A DNA stretch of 64,000 nucleotides from Oxyruncus cristatus (taxonomy: Eukaryota > Chordata > Aves > Passeriformes > Cotingidae). The position numbers and the translations under genes were made by a program. The stretch lies in NCBI GenBank assembly GCA_013399855.1, contig VXAY01002359.1:135776-199775 (forward strand), read 5' to 3'. The stretch's first letter is position 1. Each line of letters begins with the position of its first letter. Positions 1-13,000 of this stretch are shown piece after piece. Below the pieces are notes generated by a model, which saw nothing but the letters and a program-made list of their open reading frames with translations, did no database searches and was not told the origin of the DNA.

Positions 1-1977
1 TCATTTAGAGCGACTTTCCATATTGCACTCTGCTCTTCTGTACTTGCCACATTTCCCTGTGGGATGCTTTTGCCTTCCTCATTTGCAGTATCCTGTTCCA
101 CTAGTATGTGAAGTGAGTGGCTTTGCTGATGACTGGCCAAGATGTTTTGTCTGCCATCTCCTCCTGCATAGTCAGAGGTAACCCCCCTCTTTGGATGCCC
201 ACTGTCCTTGGGTTCAGCAGAGAGGAGTGGGGTGTCTGGTACCTGAGCTGCTGCAGGTCTTGCCGTGGTGGCTGAGATGTCACCTCTGCTGCCTTCCTCA
301 TCTCCCTGATGGACGTCAGCACTCCTGAAGCAGAGCTGGTAGGACGAGATGTGTGTCCACATCTCAGCCTGGCATCTTGCCTCAGCCCTTCGTTGAAACT
401 CAGGCCGGCAGCGACTGGCAGAGGCATGAGGAAGAGGCAGGTATGGGCAGGAATGTCTCTGGCTGTTGCCAAGACTCAATGAACTCACCTGTGAGCATCA
501 TCCCAGCAAAGCATCGCTGCGGTGCTGCACATGGGGGTGCTGGCAGGCAGATTTTAAGGAAATCTGATTCAGCTTGAGGCAGATGGCTGCTCGTTTAATG
601 TCCACGCTCAGGATGAAAGCATGGTGAGTGCAACATTAAACATTTCTAGACGCATGGTTCATCTTCTAATCTCTCATCTCTTTTGCTCGCAAAATCTAAT
701 TTTTTAGAATACAAATAACTTAGATTTCTAATGTAAAGTAAGTATTGATGTGATTTATATTTAATTATACTCTTTTAAAAATAATGATTAAATTTTACTG
801 CTTCTGTAAGTCACATGGAATAAAAAGGACTTTTCACAATGTGGAAGTTTAGTATCCCAGGCCTTGAGTCTCAGCCAGTGATAGACATCCTTATCACATA
901 TTCTGTCATTATTACCTCCATCAATCAAAGAGTTATCAGCCATGAACCAGAAAGAGATAAGTCTGTAATTTGATCATAAAATGTGCTGAGGTGGAAAATA
1001 TTTGCTTAACTGTAATATAATGCATGGGTGGAGGAAATTGGCATTATTACTGTATCTGTGTTACCAGTGGTGTCGTATGAAGTGCTGTAGTCCTGCCTAC
1101 CACTTACAAATCAAGATAACCCATATTTTTTAACACTTCAGAATAGGAAAATCAGTGCTGGAAATTCTGTAATATTGCATGTCAATAATTTTTTGAATGA
1201 GCCATCTGAACGCGTTGTATTTGCACTCCTTTGGGGAATAAGCAGGCCCTATGTAAACACAAACTGCTGCCAAAGGACGTTTTTCTTGAGTAATGACTGT
1301 AAATTAATCCTATTAGATTGGACTCAAGTTGCGCAAAGTAGAAGTTCCCAGGAAGTGCTCCACCTTTCCACCTTCTCCTGCCTGGTGGATGATGTCCCTT
1401 TCAAACTGGACAGCTTTCCGTGACCTCTCGGTATTCACTTGGATGGAAACGTGTATTAGGACTTGTAGTTTGATATATAAACAGTATCTCGTGGCTTGAC
1501 TTTACCATAGCTCGTGTCTGGGCATAAGGATGTCTTTCTTTTGTGGATCTCTTCTCTGGACTTTTTCATCCAAAGGTGCAGAAGTGGGGCACGGGGTCAG
1601 AGCTGACAATTTTGAAACGAGGGGTGCAATACCCTCTTTAAGCCTGCCTGTTTTTCATATCTAGCTGTTGTGTCCAGCTCCTCCATCCTGACAGCCACCA
1701 GGCAACAGTGCGACAGGTTTCTGTTCCCAGCACTGGTCAGCATCTCCTCACTCCAAGTGACTCTGCCGCTCCTGTGCAGAGAGGTTTCCCTGCTGACGGC
1801 CCAGCCTGTAACATCAAGTGCTCTCCGAACGGTAGCTGACAGCGCTAATCTGCATTACATAGGATTAAACAGGCACAGTAATTAACTTGCATAAGCGCTT
1901 TAGCAACTTTTGGCCTTTGAATTGCAGTGTGTCCTGTATATGGTGGCGCAGAGTCTCTGTAAGCTGGGGGTCAGCAC

Positions 1978-1999
1978 GGGGCGGGGTGGGAAGGGGGGG
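1978..1999 (+). other. G-quadruplex-prone G tract
   Basis: G-runs of 4, 4, 3 and 7 bases are separated by C, T and AA, and a further GGGG follows at 2008-2011. The stretch is strongly purine-rich (G/A) as far as about 2025. Function unknown. Confidence 0.6.
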
Positions 2000-4006
2000 T
2001 GGAAGTTGGGGAGAAGAAAACAGAAGCTGAAATTCCAGCTGCCAACAGTGAGATGGAGAGAAAAAGCACAGGGTCAAGCTGAAATAGCTGTTGTCACTTT
2101 TTTCAGGAGCCAAGGTGTGCTGAGTATCATACAGGTGTGTTGAAAAGGCAGTACGGGCACTGGTATCCACAGCTCTCACTGAATCCACTCAACTGTGAAA
2201 GGAAGGGCTTCATTTCTAGTCCTATGTTAAGTGTTATTCCTAGGTGAGAAGTGAAGCTGTATCCATGAATTTACTCCTTTGGTTTTATAGTCTGCAGTCA
2301 TTACAAATCATACCTTCAACTAATTCTGAACTGCTGTGCTTGGAAGATTTAGTTCAAATGAGCAACCCAAAGCTGAACTCAAATGTAGATGTGTCAATAA
2401 ACTCCCTCAGCCACTATCCTCATGTGCTGGATTCTACTCAGTGACCAATTGTCTGCAGACTTTAAGGCATTCATCCCAAGAAGCACTACAGAATTAAGTC
2501 CAAAGCAATGTACTTTTCATTGGTGCATGGCAACTCTTAAATATGTCTGACACAGCTTGTTCAGATCTGCTTTGAATCAGAACAGCAGGGAAGGTTGAAA
2601 TGCATTTATTTGTAGCAATGTCTCTTTCTTTGAAAACATGGTTCCAGGGGAAAGGTCTCAAAGCCAGCAGGAAAACTTGAGAAGATTTCCCTTCCCCACT
2701 AAACAGCATGTTATCCTGGGTCTTATGTGTGAAACTTGTTTCAATTTTACATGAGGCAAAAGTGAGGAGTCACCAGCAGGTCAGCTGAAATTTCTATACC
2801 TTGAGGAAAAAGTCTTGATCCAGTCTGACTTATAGACAGTGTGGGTTTGTTGTTTGTTTAACTTTCAGACTCAGGATCCTCTTGCAAGCCTCACAGGAAT
2901 GTGTTGTCAAGACCTTTTTGCCTTTCTGGAAGTGTTGTCTTTGGACATTTCAGAGCAAAGCACTGAAAGTTTTCTCATCTCCCAGATAGTCCAGTCCACG
3001 TGTCTTGGGAGCCATTGAGAAAATGCATACAGCTGAAGTAAACAGAACCCTTAGGAATGATGGACCTCAGTGCAAAGCCACAAACCCAGGGGGAATGAAG
3101 CACTTCAGAGAGACACATTTCAGTCTTAAAAACCTGCAGTAACCTTGGGAGAAGTTACTCACACCAACGGATAATCAGCTCAAGAGGATTTCACTTACAG
3201 GTAATGGTGGGGCAACAACTTGCCTGTGCAAAAGCAAATGCAAAAGGGAAAATTGTTCTCAATCCTTTTAACCAGGTAACAGTGGGTCTGATCCACTAGC
3301 CTGAACGTGGTCCAGAAGTCAGGACAGTCGATTGGGAAACAGAGAACAGGTTCACAAAGGACTAACCATTTTGTAATAAACAACTCAGAGTTCATTAACC
3401 GATTGCCTTGGGATTCAGAATGGGCCCTGATCCTCAGTGTCTTGGTTTACCTCTTTGGCCAGAGCATGATTACTGCTTCCCAGCTATCTGCTGCTGCAAA
3501 CTGCTGGAAGTGTAGCTAGATCCCAAAACCTGCTGGCACTCCCTGGCAGGTGTGGCTGTGTGACAGGCTGCTTCCTCTGCAGCACCTGGGACCCCACTTG
3601 TAATAAGCAGTCTGTACAAACACTGGTGTAAAAAGTGAAGAGAAAAGCTGTTTTGGGGGCCTGATCTCAGGAAATGCTGAATTTTCTTGTCTCAAAATCC
3701 AGTGCTGAAACACTGACCCTCCCTGCAAGGTGAGCAGCTCTACCTGGAGTACCTTGAAGTTCATCGCCCTCTGATGGAAACCACCCATGGGTGTGATTCT
3801 TATCTCGGTCTGGGCATGCTGTCAGTGGAGGTAAAACTAGTAAGTGATATTGTCATCAACTTGGATCTTTTTTAAGCATTGAAGTTTACCTTCATAGAGG
3901 AGAGAGCTCCTAGAAACCTTCCTCAGAGAAAAATTGTTGTTTTAAAAGCTCGTATAAACTCCATAATTGACCTTTTCTATAAGAGATGGAAAAATTTAAC
4001 GGACAC

Positions 4007-4024
4007 ATTATTATTATTATTATT
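4007..4024. repeat. (ATT)6 microsatellite
   Basis: Six uninterrupted ATT copies in AT-rich sequence. Confidence 0.9.
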
Positions 4025-7000
4025 TATCCATTAGTAAAAACCAAAATACGTAACACAATAATCCACACTTGAAATAACAAAACCAAAAGTATGAATGTAA
4101 TAACATCAAATGACTTTGAAGTTAAATTAATTGTTTTAGAACTGGAATCCTAAACCCCATGTCTTGTTTCTACAGGAATCTCCTCACTTGATTTTGCCTG
4201 ACGATAGCCTGGCACTTGAAACCTTTGAGAAAAAGGTAACCGGTTTGGATACCTGCATGGAGATCTGCAGTTCTCAAGGTGTTTATCACACTGTTTGTCT
4301 GCAGTCCTTCATGGTGGCAGCTGGATAATAATGTTGACATGCTTGATATTTATATGGCATTATTACAGATTTTGCTAACACAGGTGATGTATCCTTTTCA
4401 GTATTGCAAGGACATTCTTCTAATATTGCTTGACTGTATTGCTGTGTTTGCTGTCTAAGAATTCACAGTGCAAGGTGGTCAGAGCTAGAGAAAATAGAGA
4501 AGAGCATGAAATTGACTCTTTCCATGTAAAATTGCTCATCACATGCCATTGCACGTTTTACACAGTGGCATCAAAAAAATCCGATTCTGCTTCCAATGAA
4601 GCTTTGTATTGCAGGGCCCCTGTGACACCTTCTGATATAAACGCAACTTCTTTGCTTAGGGCAAAGTGGTATTTGTAAAAGGGCGTGATTTCAGCTGTAT
4701 GCTGAGATTCAAGATGCTCCTCGAAGGCCAGGGTGTGAAGTACAATGTCTTCTGCTTCATTCACAATTCCTGTTCCGCTCGATGCCACTCCTGAGCCCAT
4801 CTACGCAGCGGGAGGGCTGTTCTGCCGTGTGGTGGTTGAGAAGCAGTCAGGCATAGCCTCCTCACCTTGGCCTGTCTACAAAGGCATCTAGATTGCCCTT
4901 GCCATGGTGGTGTCCCACAGGAGTCACCCAGTCAAAGGGTGGAGTCAGAATGGGGCTCTGACATCAATGGGAAGTGGTCTCAGAGGGCTGCGGAGACTGA
5001 TTGTCTTTACTTAATCTGTGAGAAAGCAAAACCAGCTGTCACTGGGCAGTGCAGATGGACAGCTGTGCTTTTAATCACTTGCATTAAAAAAAATATGAAA
5101 ATGAATTGGAGTATAGTGTACAACTGTCCCCAGTCGTGGTTCCGAGGCTCCACCATGGCCACCTGCTGGCTTGTCCCCTCTCCCGCCCTGGCTGCGGAGG
5201 AGGATTTGTTTCCTTCTCTGTTTTAAGCTATACCCTTGATTGCACAGGAAAACTGTGCTCTTGGCCATGGTCCAGGGTTGTAATTCTGTTGCCAAACTTT
5301 ATTAAAAAAGCACCAGCCGACCTTCTGTATCACTTAATCTTTTCTCTGATCATGGGTGCTACAGAGGTACCTTTGTAATGCACCAGGACAGACCTTTGAT
5401 GTAATGCCAATGCTGCTAAGGGCTTTCATTATTACTTGGGATAACCTTCAATTAAATTTTCAACAGAGAAATAGCTTTTTCTTGTGTGTTCACTGGCAAT
5501 ATATTCGAATTTATCAGGTATTGAAATAAACAGTATTTAAAAAAAACCAGTCTGAGCTTAGGTAAAACATGATTTCTCTACACCACAGCTAGAACTCCTA
5601 TTTTAATAATTTACAACCGTTTGAAATACAAAGAATTAGAACATAATGTCCAGGTCCTGTTAATGTATAAAAAGGGCTGTGCAGCCACCCCTAAATTTTG
5701 GTTAGGGGCTTGCAGCAAAGGAGCTACAATGGATGGGAGATGTAAAAAGTTAATTAACGAGTAAATAAGCAGTTCTACATGCATGTGTGTGCATGTATGT
5801 AATAAAATGGCAGAACTTTCTGTAGCTAATTTCTTATTAGCTCCTATAAATTTTGAATGATGGCTTTTCTTTTCATGAGCTTTCTTAGTTCTCTCATGAC
5901 GCACTGAAGTCTAACCTACTGGAGTATGAAGTAATCTGAGGGTTGCCATTGCTCTACAATAGCCCAGATCAAATTAATATTGAAGGGAAGTTTGTTTTGT
6001 TTTGTTGTTTTTTTTTTTTTAAATGTGCATTAGTTCCAGCAGCACTCTCATCATCAACAAGTCCTAGTCTTGTTCCACCCTTTTACATGAACTGCATACC
6101 TGGATTCTCAAGATTATTGCACTTAGTACAGCAATATTGATAAAATCAAGTGAAACCTTTAAAAATGTATATATACACAAAATTCCCTTGGATTTCTGTC
6201 CTGCTCAGATCCCTCAAAAATGTCCTGATTCATCATCAATTTCAAACAAAACCCTGCAATTGAAGAAATAGGCACAAAGAACTACAGAGGGGATCTGGAT
6301 GGAGGTTTTCTGGTTTCAAGTCTGAAGAGTGCAAATCTGACTTCACATATGAAGCCCAAATGTAGTTAGGGGACCCATGTCGTGATTTCAGCAGCAAGTG
6401 AATGAGGACTGAACAAATTAATTCACCGTGGCTGAATCGCAATCTTAATTACATGCGAGGTAAGGTAATGACAGTCTTGGGCTGTGACAGCAGGTTGCTG
6501 GTATTCTCACTGCTCACCTGCTGCTCATGCCTCTCCCCCAGGGAGGAAGCTCCATTTTGTTTATTCCCTAAACTGCATCATTTCAGAAATGTGCCTGGGA
6601 AGACAGCCATACCCAGAGGAGCTGGAGGAGCTGAGGGGCTGACCAGGGCACAGCAGCTGAGAGGGGCTCCAGGGGATCACCCCTTGCTGGAGGAGAAGCC
6701 TGGTGGAGCCTGAGCCTTGGATGTGGGCTGGTAATGCTGCAATGCTGGAAGCTGAGAAGCAGTGTCATGGATTTCAGTAAGACGGGAGAGTCATCCCTGG
6801 ATCTGCACCCGCCTGAATGCCAGAGGTATTTGGATACAGAGTGAAGTTTTTATCTAACCAGTGTTAACAGAAATGCTCTGACTTATGGGGAAGGGGATTT
6901 ACTCATTCAGTTTTTAATTCAGCAGTGAGAAAAGGAGGGCCTAGCTTCACTCTTTGGAACTGGCCATCACTGCCCAGGGGTGTCTCTAATTTAAATGTCT

Positions 7001-10000
7001 GGTGGTGGCCCTGGCTGGTGCTCAGCCCTACAGCCCAGCAAGAGGCTTCCTGAGCTAGACCTGCCAAAAATAAAGAGATTAAGATTTTGTTGTCTTTTTG
7101 TTTTGGTATATAAATCTTTTTCTTTAATGGGCAATAATACTATATAGGGAACTAGTGATGGATTAAAAAAAAAAGTAATGAAATACATTCATAGAAAAAA
7201 ACATGGAGCTGTTAAGAGCACTTTTCTTTTGTTTCCCTTGTTGCAAGCTTCTTCATGTTTCTAAGACCTTGTCGAAATGGGCTTTTAGTCTCTGCTTGGA
7301 TTGTAACAGTGATGCAAATCGCTGGTGCAGATATGCTGCCACTAAATACACAATGGCTGGAGCAGTGAATACCCACTGAAAATGCAGAGTATGGAGGGGA
7401 GAAGGGAAAGGAGCGTGCATGGGGCAGGCTGTGAAGCGTAGAATCCAGTGGTAGTTTTTGTTTATTTTAGCTCAGGATATGAGTAAGAGAGGACTCAAAT
7501 AACAACCACCAGAAAGTGAGGTGGTGCCAGGTGGGTGGTACAAGAAGTGGTGAGGACTCACCTGCCCTCCCGCAGGCAAGGATGTCAGTCATTAGCACGA
7601 AGAGAGGTGTCTGAAATGAGGCTGCTGTGCCCCCTTTGCTGGTATCCAGCAGCACAAACAGGCACACCAGGCACGTCAGCCTCCCGGGTACTTACCCACA
7701 TACCAACGGCCAGGCTGTGAATTCTTCAGTTCAGCGGCAGCCAACACCCTCCCAACCCAACAGCAGTCTGGCTCAAGCGAGAGGGATGTGATTTTGCTTT
7801 TCAGTTACCTAGTCTTGCATCTCGTTGAACCTCCTGCAGGGGAGAAAGGCTGATCTTAAGCTCGTAATTCCTTTTTTAGATGTGACTTAAAATAACTGGC
7901 TTTGGGGAGCAGCAGTGCCTCCACTGATCCCAGTGAGAATTGTCATCCTGCCAACACTGGCTGCAGGTCCCAGAATTACCACTGCAAATGACATCAAAAG
8001 CCCCCTATCCTGCCTTCCTCATCACCCATGAAGGATTGAATGAAAAGCAAGATCAAGAGCTGCTCTGGCCCACCAAGGCCTGAAGAACCTGGCTCAGTTT
8101 TACCTTCCCTCCCTGTCTCATTTCAGCAGAAGCTGTCAGCTGCTGCCTAGCTGGGCTAAGGGTCAGGGAATGCAGCTGGTGAGAGGTGATCACTAAACCT
8201 GTCATGTAGAGAGGCTGTTACCACAAGCAGTGCTGACAAAATAGGATGAAGATGTATAAATTTCCCATTTTTTTAAAATATATCTGACTTTCTGTGAATA
8301 ACTACTTGCTTGTCAGTTCAGGTCATCCATAACTAGCTCGTGCTGCCACATTTTGAAATTTTAGCTCATGGTGGAAAAATAAAAGCACGTAGGGGGAGGT
8401 GTCACTAACAGCAAGTGATGAATCCTGGCACTGTCAGCATTTTGGATGATGTGAACACATCTCCATGCACTCAAGTAATCTGTATCCTTGTTACTCATCA
8501 TCATGTGTCTAACCATAACTATGCTTTTAGTTACATGGCAGCAGAAGTATGCACGTTGTTTTTCAAGTATGAAAAGGCCTTTTCCTTGTGGCTGGAGCCT
8601 CACATGCTAATTTGCCAACCTCTAGACTTTGATCCCAGTCTAGCACAACTGCTATAAGATCCAGGGCTGTGTTCCAGGTACCACAACATGAAGATGATGG
8701 AGAGCAGGGGTCACAGCAGCTGAGTTGGAGTATGTGAGTTGTGCTGGCAACAGCCTGCTCCAGATAAAGTTGTACATGATGACAACAGTTCTTGCAGAAA
8801 GGGAAAATCCAGAATTTTCACAGGACCCAAACATTTAATTCAACAGGAGGATTACCTGTATGTTGGCCTGCCCTTCCCTGGTTCCAGTTTTGTTGTCCTC
8901 TTAAAAGAGCTGTCACTGAAATATAACATCCTCCTCTTAAAGTGGAAGTTCTCCTTGCCTGCATTTCCAGCTGGCCACAGCTGGGCTACTCTGCAGCTGG
9001 CACCTCAAATGTGACTTTTTTGGAACCTAGGTTAGCCAATTCCCATGGTATCATAGCATATATGTATTTCCTAAACCAAGAACTGGGTTCTGTAAGCAAT
9101 GAGTGTCTCTTGAAAGCCACACTGTAAGCCTCAATCTAAAAAAAAAAAAAGTAAAATCTTTCACCACAAAAAATGTCAATAGCAAATTTAAGATTCATCC
9201 TTTGCACTCTGGATTCGGAGCCTGTCAAGATTTCAGACTTTGTTTATAGAAACACTGATGTCTGATTTGCTGGGATTTTTTTTTTAGACGAAGACCAGTT
9301 TTCATTTTGTACTTGTCCCTGGTAAATGAAATGTAAGAAAACCATGGGTTAGCCAAGATTGACTATGAGGTCTAGAAGTACTTTGGAGTGGTGCTTTCAG
9401 CAGTTTGGGAGATCATTTAATGCCTTAGCATTAAGACTGTGGCTATTTAGTATTCCTCCAGGCCAAAAATATTCCTAAATATAATATCAGACCATTAAAT
9501 AAGGGTGATGGGGTGTAATCTCTTCCATACTGCATGATTATATGTTTGCAGAATAGTACCAATGAATTTCTAAAATCAAACTCCAAGCTAGATTTTTCTC
9601 TTGCTTAAAAAAGTATCAGCTCTTTTCATGGTGTAATGACTGTGATGTTGATTGTTACCTTCAGTGCTGGGTACTGAGGAGGGGATGAATGGAGTAATAA
9701 AAAGGTATAAAGGGCTTCATGAATTGGTGTTGAAAACTGTTAAGGATAGAAATAAAGATGGATCAGTTAAACAGGTTTTTTCCAGGAGTTTTATCCTTTG
9801 AGATAATCAGAGGAAACTTAATATTGCAAAAAAATCTGGTATCCCTTGCACTTCCTTATTTTTAAGGAAGTAATAAGGACAGTTTAAAGCTTTTAAAATA
9901 AGTTTATTAATAAATATTAGTTCTTAATGGTTTGTATCATGCTTTCTTTGCCTCAGATGGAACAAAGCAAATGACACTTGATGACAGTTTTTCCAGCTGA

Positions 10001-13000
10001 TCATAACCTAAAGGCATCCAGATTTCACACACTGATTAGTTATTCCACAATATACTTTCAGCAGCACCATTCATTATTCACTATTACCTTTATATCATGG
10101 CAATTACAGTGTCAGCTGAGTAGTCTAATTGTCTATTACACCTAAAATCTTGGAAAAATCATGCTCTAATGTATTGTAAGAAGACTGTATGCTAAGTCAG
10201 CCCTATAGTTTGCAGACATTTCTAACACGTCCATGTACTACAAAACTATTGCTCTTATTTCTTTAACATAAGAGATGAAATGGAACTTTAAGTGTACAGT
10301 GACCTAATATTTATCAGGTCTGAGATTATACATCCATGCATCTCGCCAAGTAATTAACAAGACTTTTATCTAGGTCTCCAGAAAACATTATTCATTTCTG
10401 CTTGTTTACATAAGAAGCAATTAGTGCCATACCCTCCCCTGGTGAACAGTAATACCTTGCTTCAAGAAAAAATAATGCTGTTGCTGTGTTAACATCCTAT
10501 TCTGGAAGAAAATGGAGCTGATGCATGCTGACTCAGTGCATATTCTGTGGCTCTCAGAACTGTCTTCCAGGAGCAAAACAGGTTATGTGAGAACATGACC
10601 TTGGTGAGCTGTGCTAATGGCTGTGATTTAAAATTCCAGGCTTTTGTCTCAAGCAGAGAATTAGATGTGACAAAATGCCTTTAAAATAACACAAATAGCG
10701 CTAAACGAAATGTAGATACAGTTAAAAAATATTACAATGAGTAACAAAATGTTCTCTAGCTAAAGTATGTTCAGTGTTTCCCAAGCTGGCATGTGTGGAA
10801 ACTTGCACTAAACCCACAAAGTCTGTGTTTGTGGGAGGTCTGCCTGTGAATACCTGTAGGGTGGTGGTGTCAGCTGACACCTGGCTGCGCAGGAATGCAA
10901 TGGTCCCAGTACTGAGCATACTGGCCCCGTAACTTAACTGGCTGGCAAAGACCAGCCCCAAATGTATTTTGTGAGTGATTTGTAGTTTGAGAGGATAAAT
11001 TCGTGTTCATCACCTTCTTGCCAAAGGTAATGACTGTTTGGACTGGGGTTAGAACTTCTTGGCGTGGGTTATCTCAGGAAGGTCCAGCATATAGTATTCA
11101 GGAGCAAATGCTGCTTGTGTTCAAGGTGGACCACCCTTTCAGGATTTAAGACTTCTTTGAATTATGGTGTTCTCCTGTGAATGTAATAGCGTTTTAGTCT
11201 CCTGTGGGAAAGATTTAGGGGAGCTATCCCTTAAAAATATTCTCAGCCCATGCAAAGCATTGGTTGTTTCAAATTTTTACATACATTTGCATATATTCTA
11301 CTTTCATTTCTTAGAAACGCTCATGTCTGAAATACCAGAGGAGTGAAGAGGTAGAGAATGCAGTGTCTGGAAGAACACACATATGTTCCATTAGCTGATA
11401 AGTGACCATTTTGCAGTGATGCAGATCAGGAGATGTAGCCATTCTCTTGGTGTGTTGTTAAGCAAGTGTGGTTTTAATCTTCCTCACGCATGAACTGTCT
11501 TCCTTAATCTTAATCCTTCTAATCCTCAGACCTTTCCTGTGTCAGGTGAGGGTGAATGCTCTAAGTGCTCCCAGCTACCACTGGCCTAGTTTCCCTAAAC
11601 CCAGACCACCCTATATCTGAACTCAGTGTTGTATCACTTTAATCATCAAAGAGATCACATTGTCTTCAGTTATTTATGCCTTCGTAGATTTACTTCAGAA
11701 TAATGCCAAGACGTAGGAGGATTATAAAATCATACTTTCATTATTGCACCTTCAGCTCCGAATTCCTGAATGAGATCTTACTCTTAAATCCTCCTGCCTT
11801 TATGCTATGCATATTTTCTTTTATTTTCTGGTTGTTACTGCAAGTTCTCAGTTCTCTATGCTCTCTAATATGTCTTCTAGTATGTTTTCATGGTATAGAA
11901 TGGAATATTAGTGTATGTAAGCATATTGGTATTTAATTTAGGATTTCCTTTTCTTTTGGTTTTCTTTTTTTTTTTATAAATCAGTGATCTCTTTCTCTAG
12001 CATTGCAGTGGCATACCTTAAAATGTATTGAATTTTGCAATTACTACTATTGAATTATTGAATTTGGCAATTATTTAACACACAATTACTTTCTTAAGCA
12101 TGTAAGCCCTAGCTGCTAAAGAAGTTCTGTTTCATTGTCTGCTGTTTCTGATACCAGATTTTCAATCCCTAAGTAATTGCTGTGAAGCAAAGGAGTGTGT
12201 CAAAACTTAAAAAAACAAGTCACGAAGCATTGCCTTGTAGGTACCAACCAGCAGACAGCCTGGCAGTGACCAGCTCAGCCTGCAAAATCAGACACCTCTG
12301 CTACATCCCTGATTTTTTTTTGAAGAATTCACTAGTTCAGCTTAGTGAAATCGATGGAATGGCTTCCTTTCCATATCTCTACCAGGGGAAGATGCTGTTC
12401 CCTCCTCTAGAAAATACACTGAAAGCCATTCTTTTGAAGTTTCAGAGAATTCTTCTTAGGTAATTTGGGCACCCGCTTGAGTTACGTATTTCTTAAGTTG
12501 CCAAATATGTGGTTGTTTACCTCAGTTTTCTCAAATAACCCCAAACATCCAACTCAGATGAGAGCCCAAATTTAAGCTTCTGTTTTGGAAACCCTTGGCC
12601 ACATTTGTTTCCTGTTGAAGTCTTAAGACACTAAAATGGTTTTGTTTTATGAAAACACTTCACAGTAGTTGACTAAACAAAGCCCATTAAATAAAAGCAA
12701 ACTATTGGAAGCCATTGCAGCCTTCCCCTGCTACAGCAGGAAGACACTTGGATTGTTTCAGCCCCTTGCTGTCACGTTTCAGGGTTTATAACTGCCAGCT
12801 TTATCTGTAGCAGTATTTGTTTACCATGGTTATTCAGAATTGGAGAAGAAAGCAACTCTGTCCTGGGAAGTGTCTTTCCTTCTCAAATACCAGGTGCACG
12901 CAGGGTAATCCAGACAAACCTGGTGAGTTTTAACTATGGGGCTCTAAAAGGCATAAGTGCTCTGCGTCTGGTGCTGCTTGAGTGAAGAAGCAAATCTTAA

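Noticed and set aside
101..577. Overlapping frames on both strands at the window start
   Set aside because: Low-complexity predicted peptides without motifs; could be an exon edge of an upstream gene, but no splice-consistent match was found.
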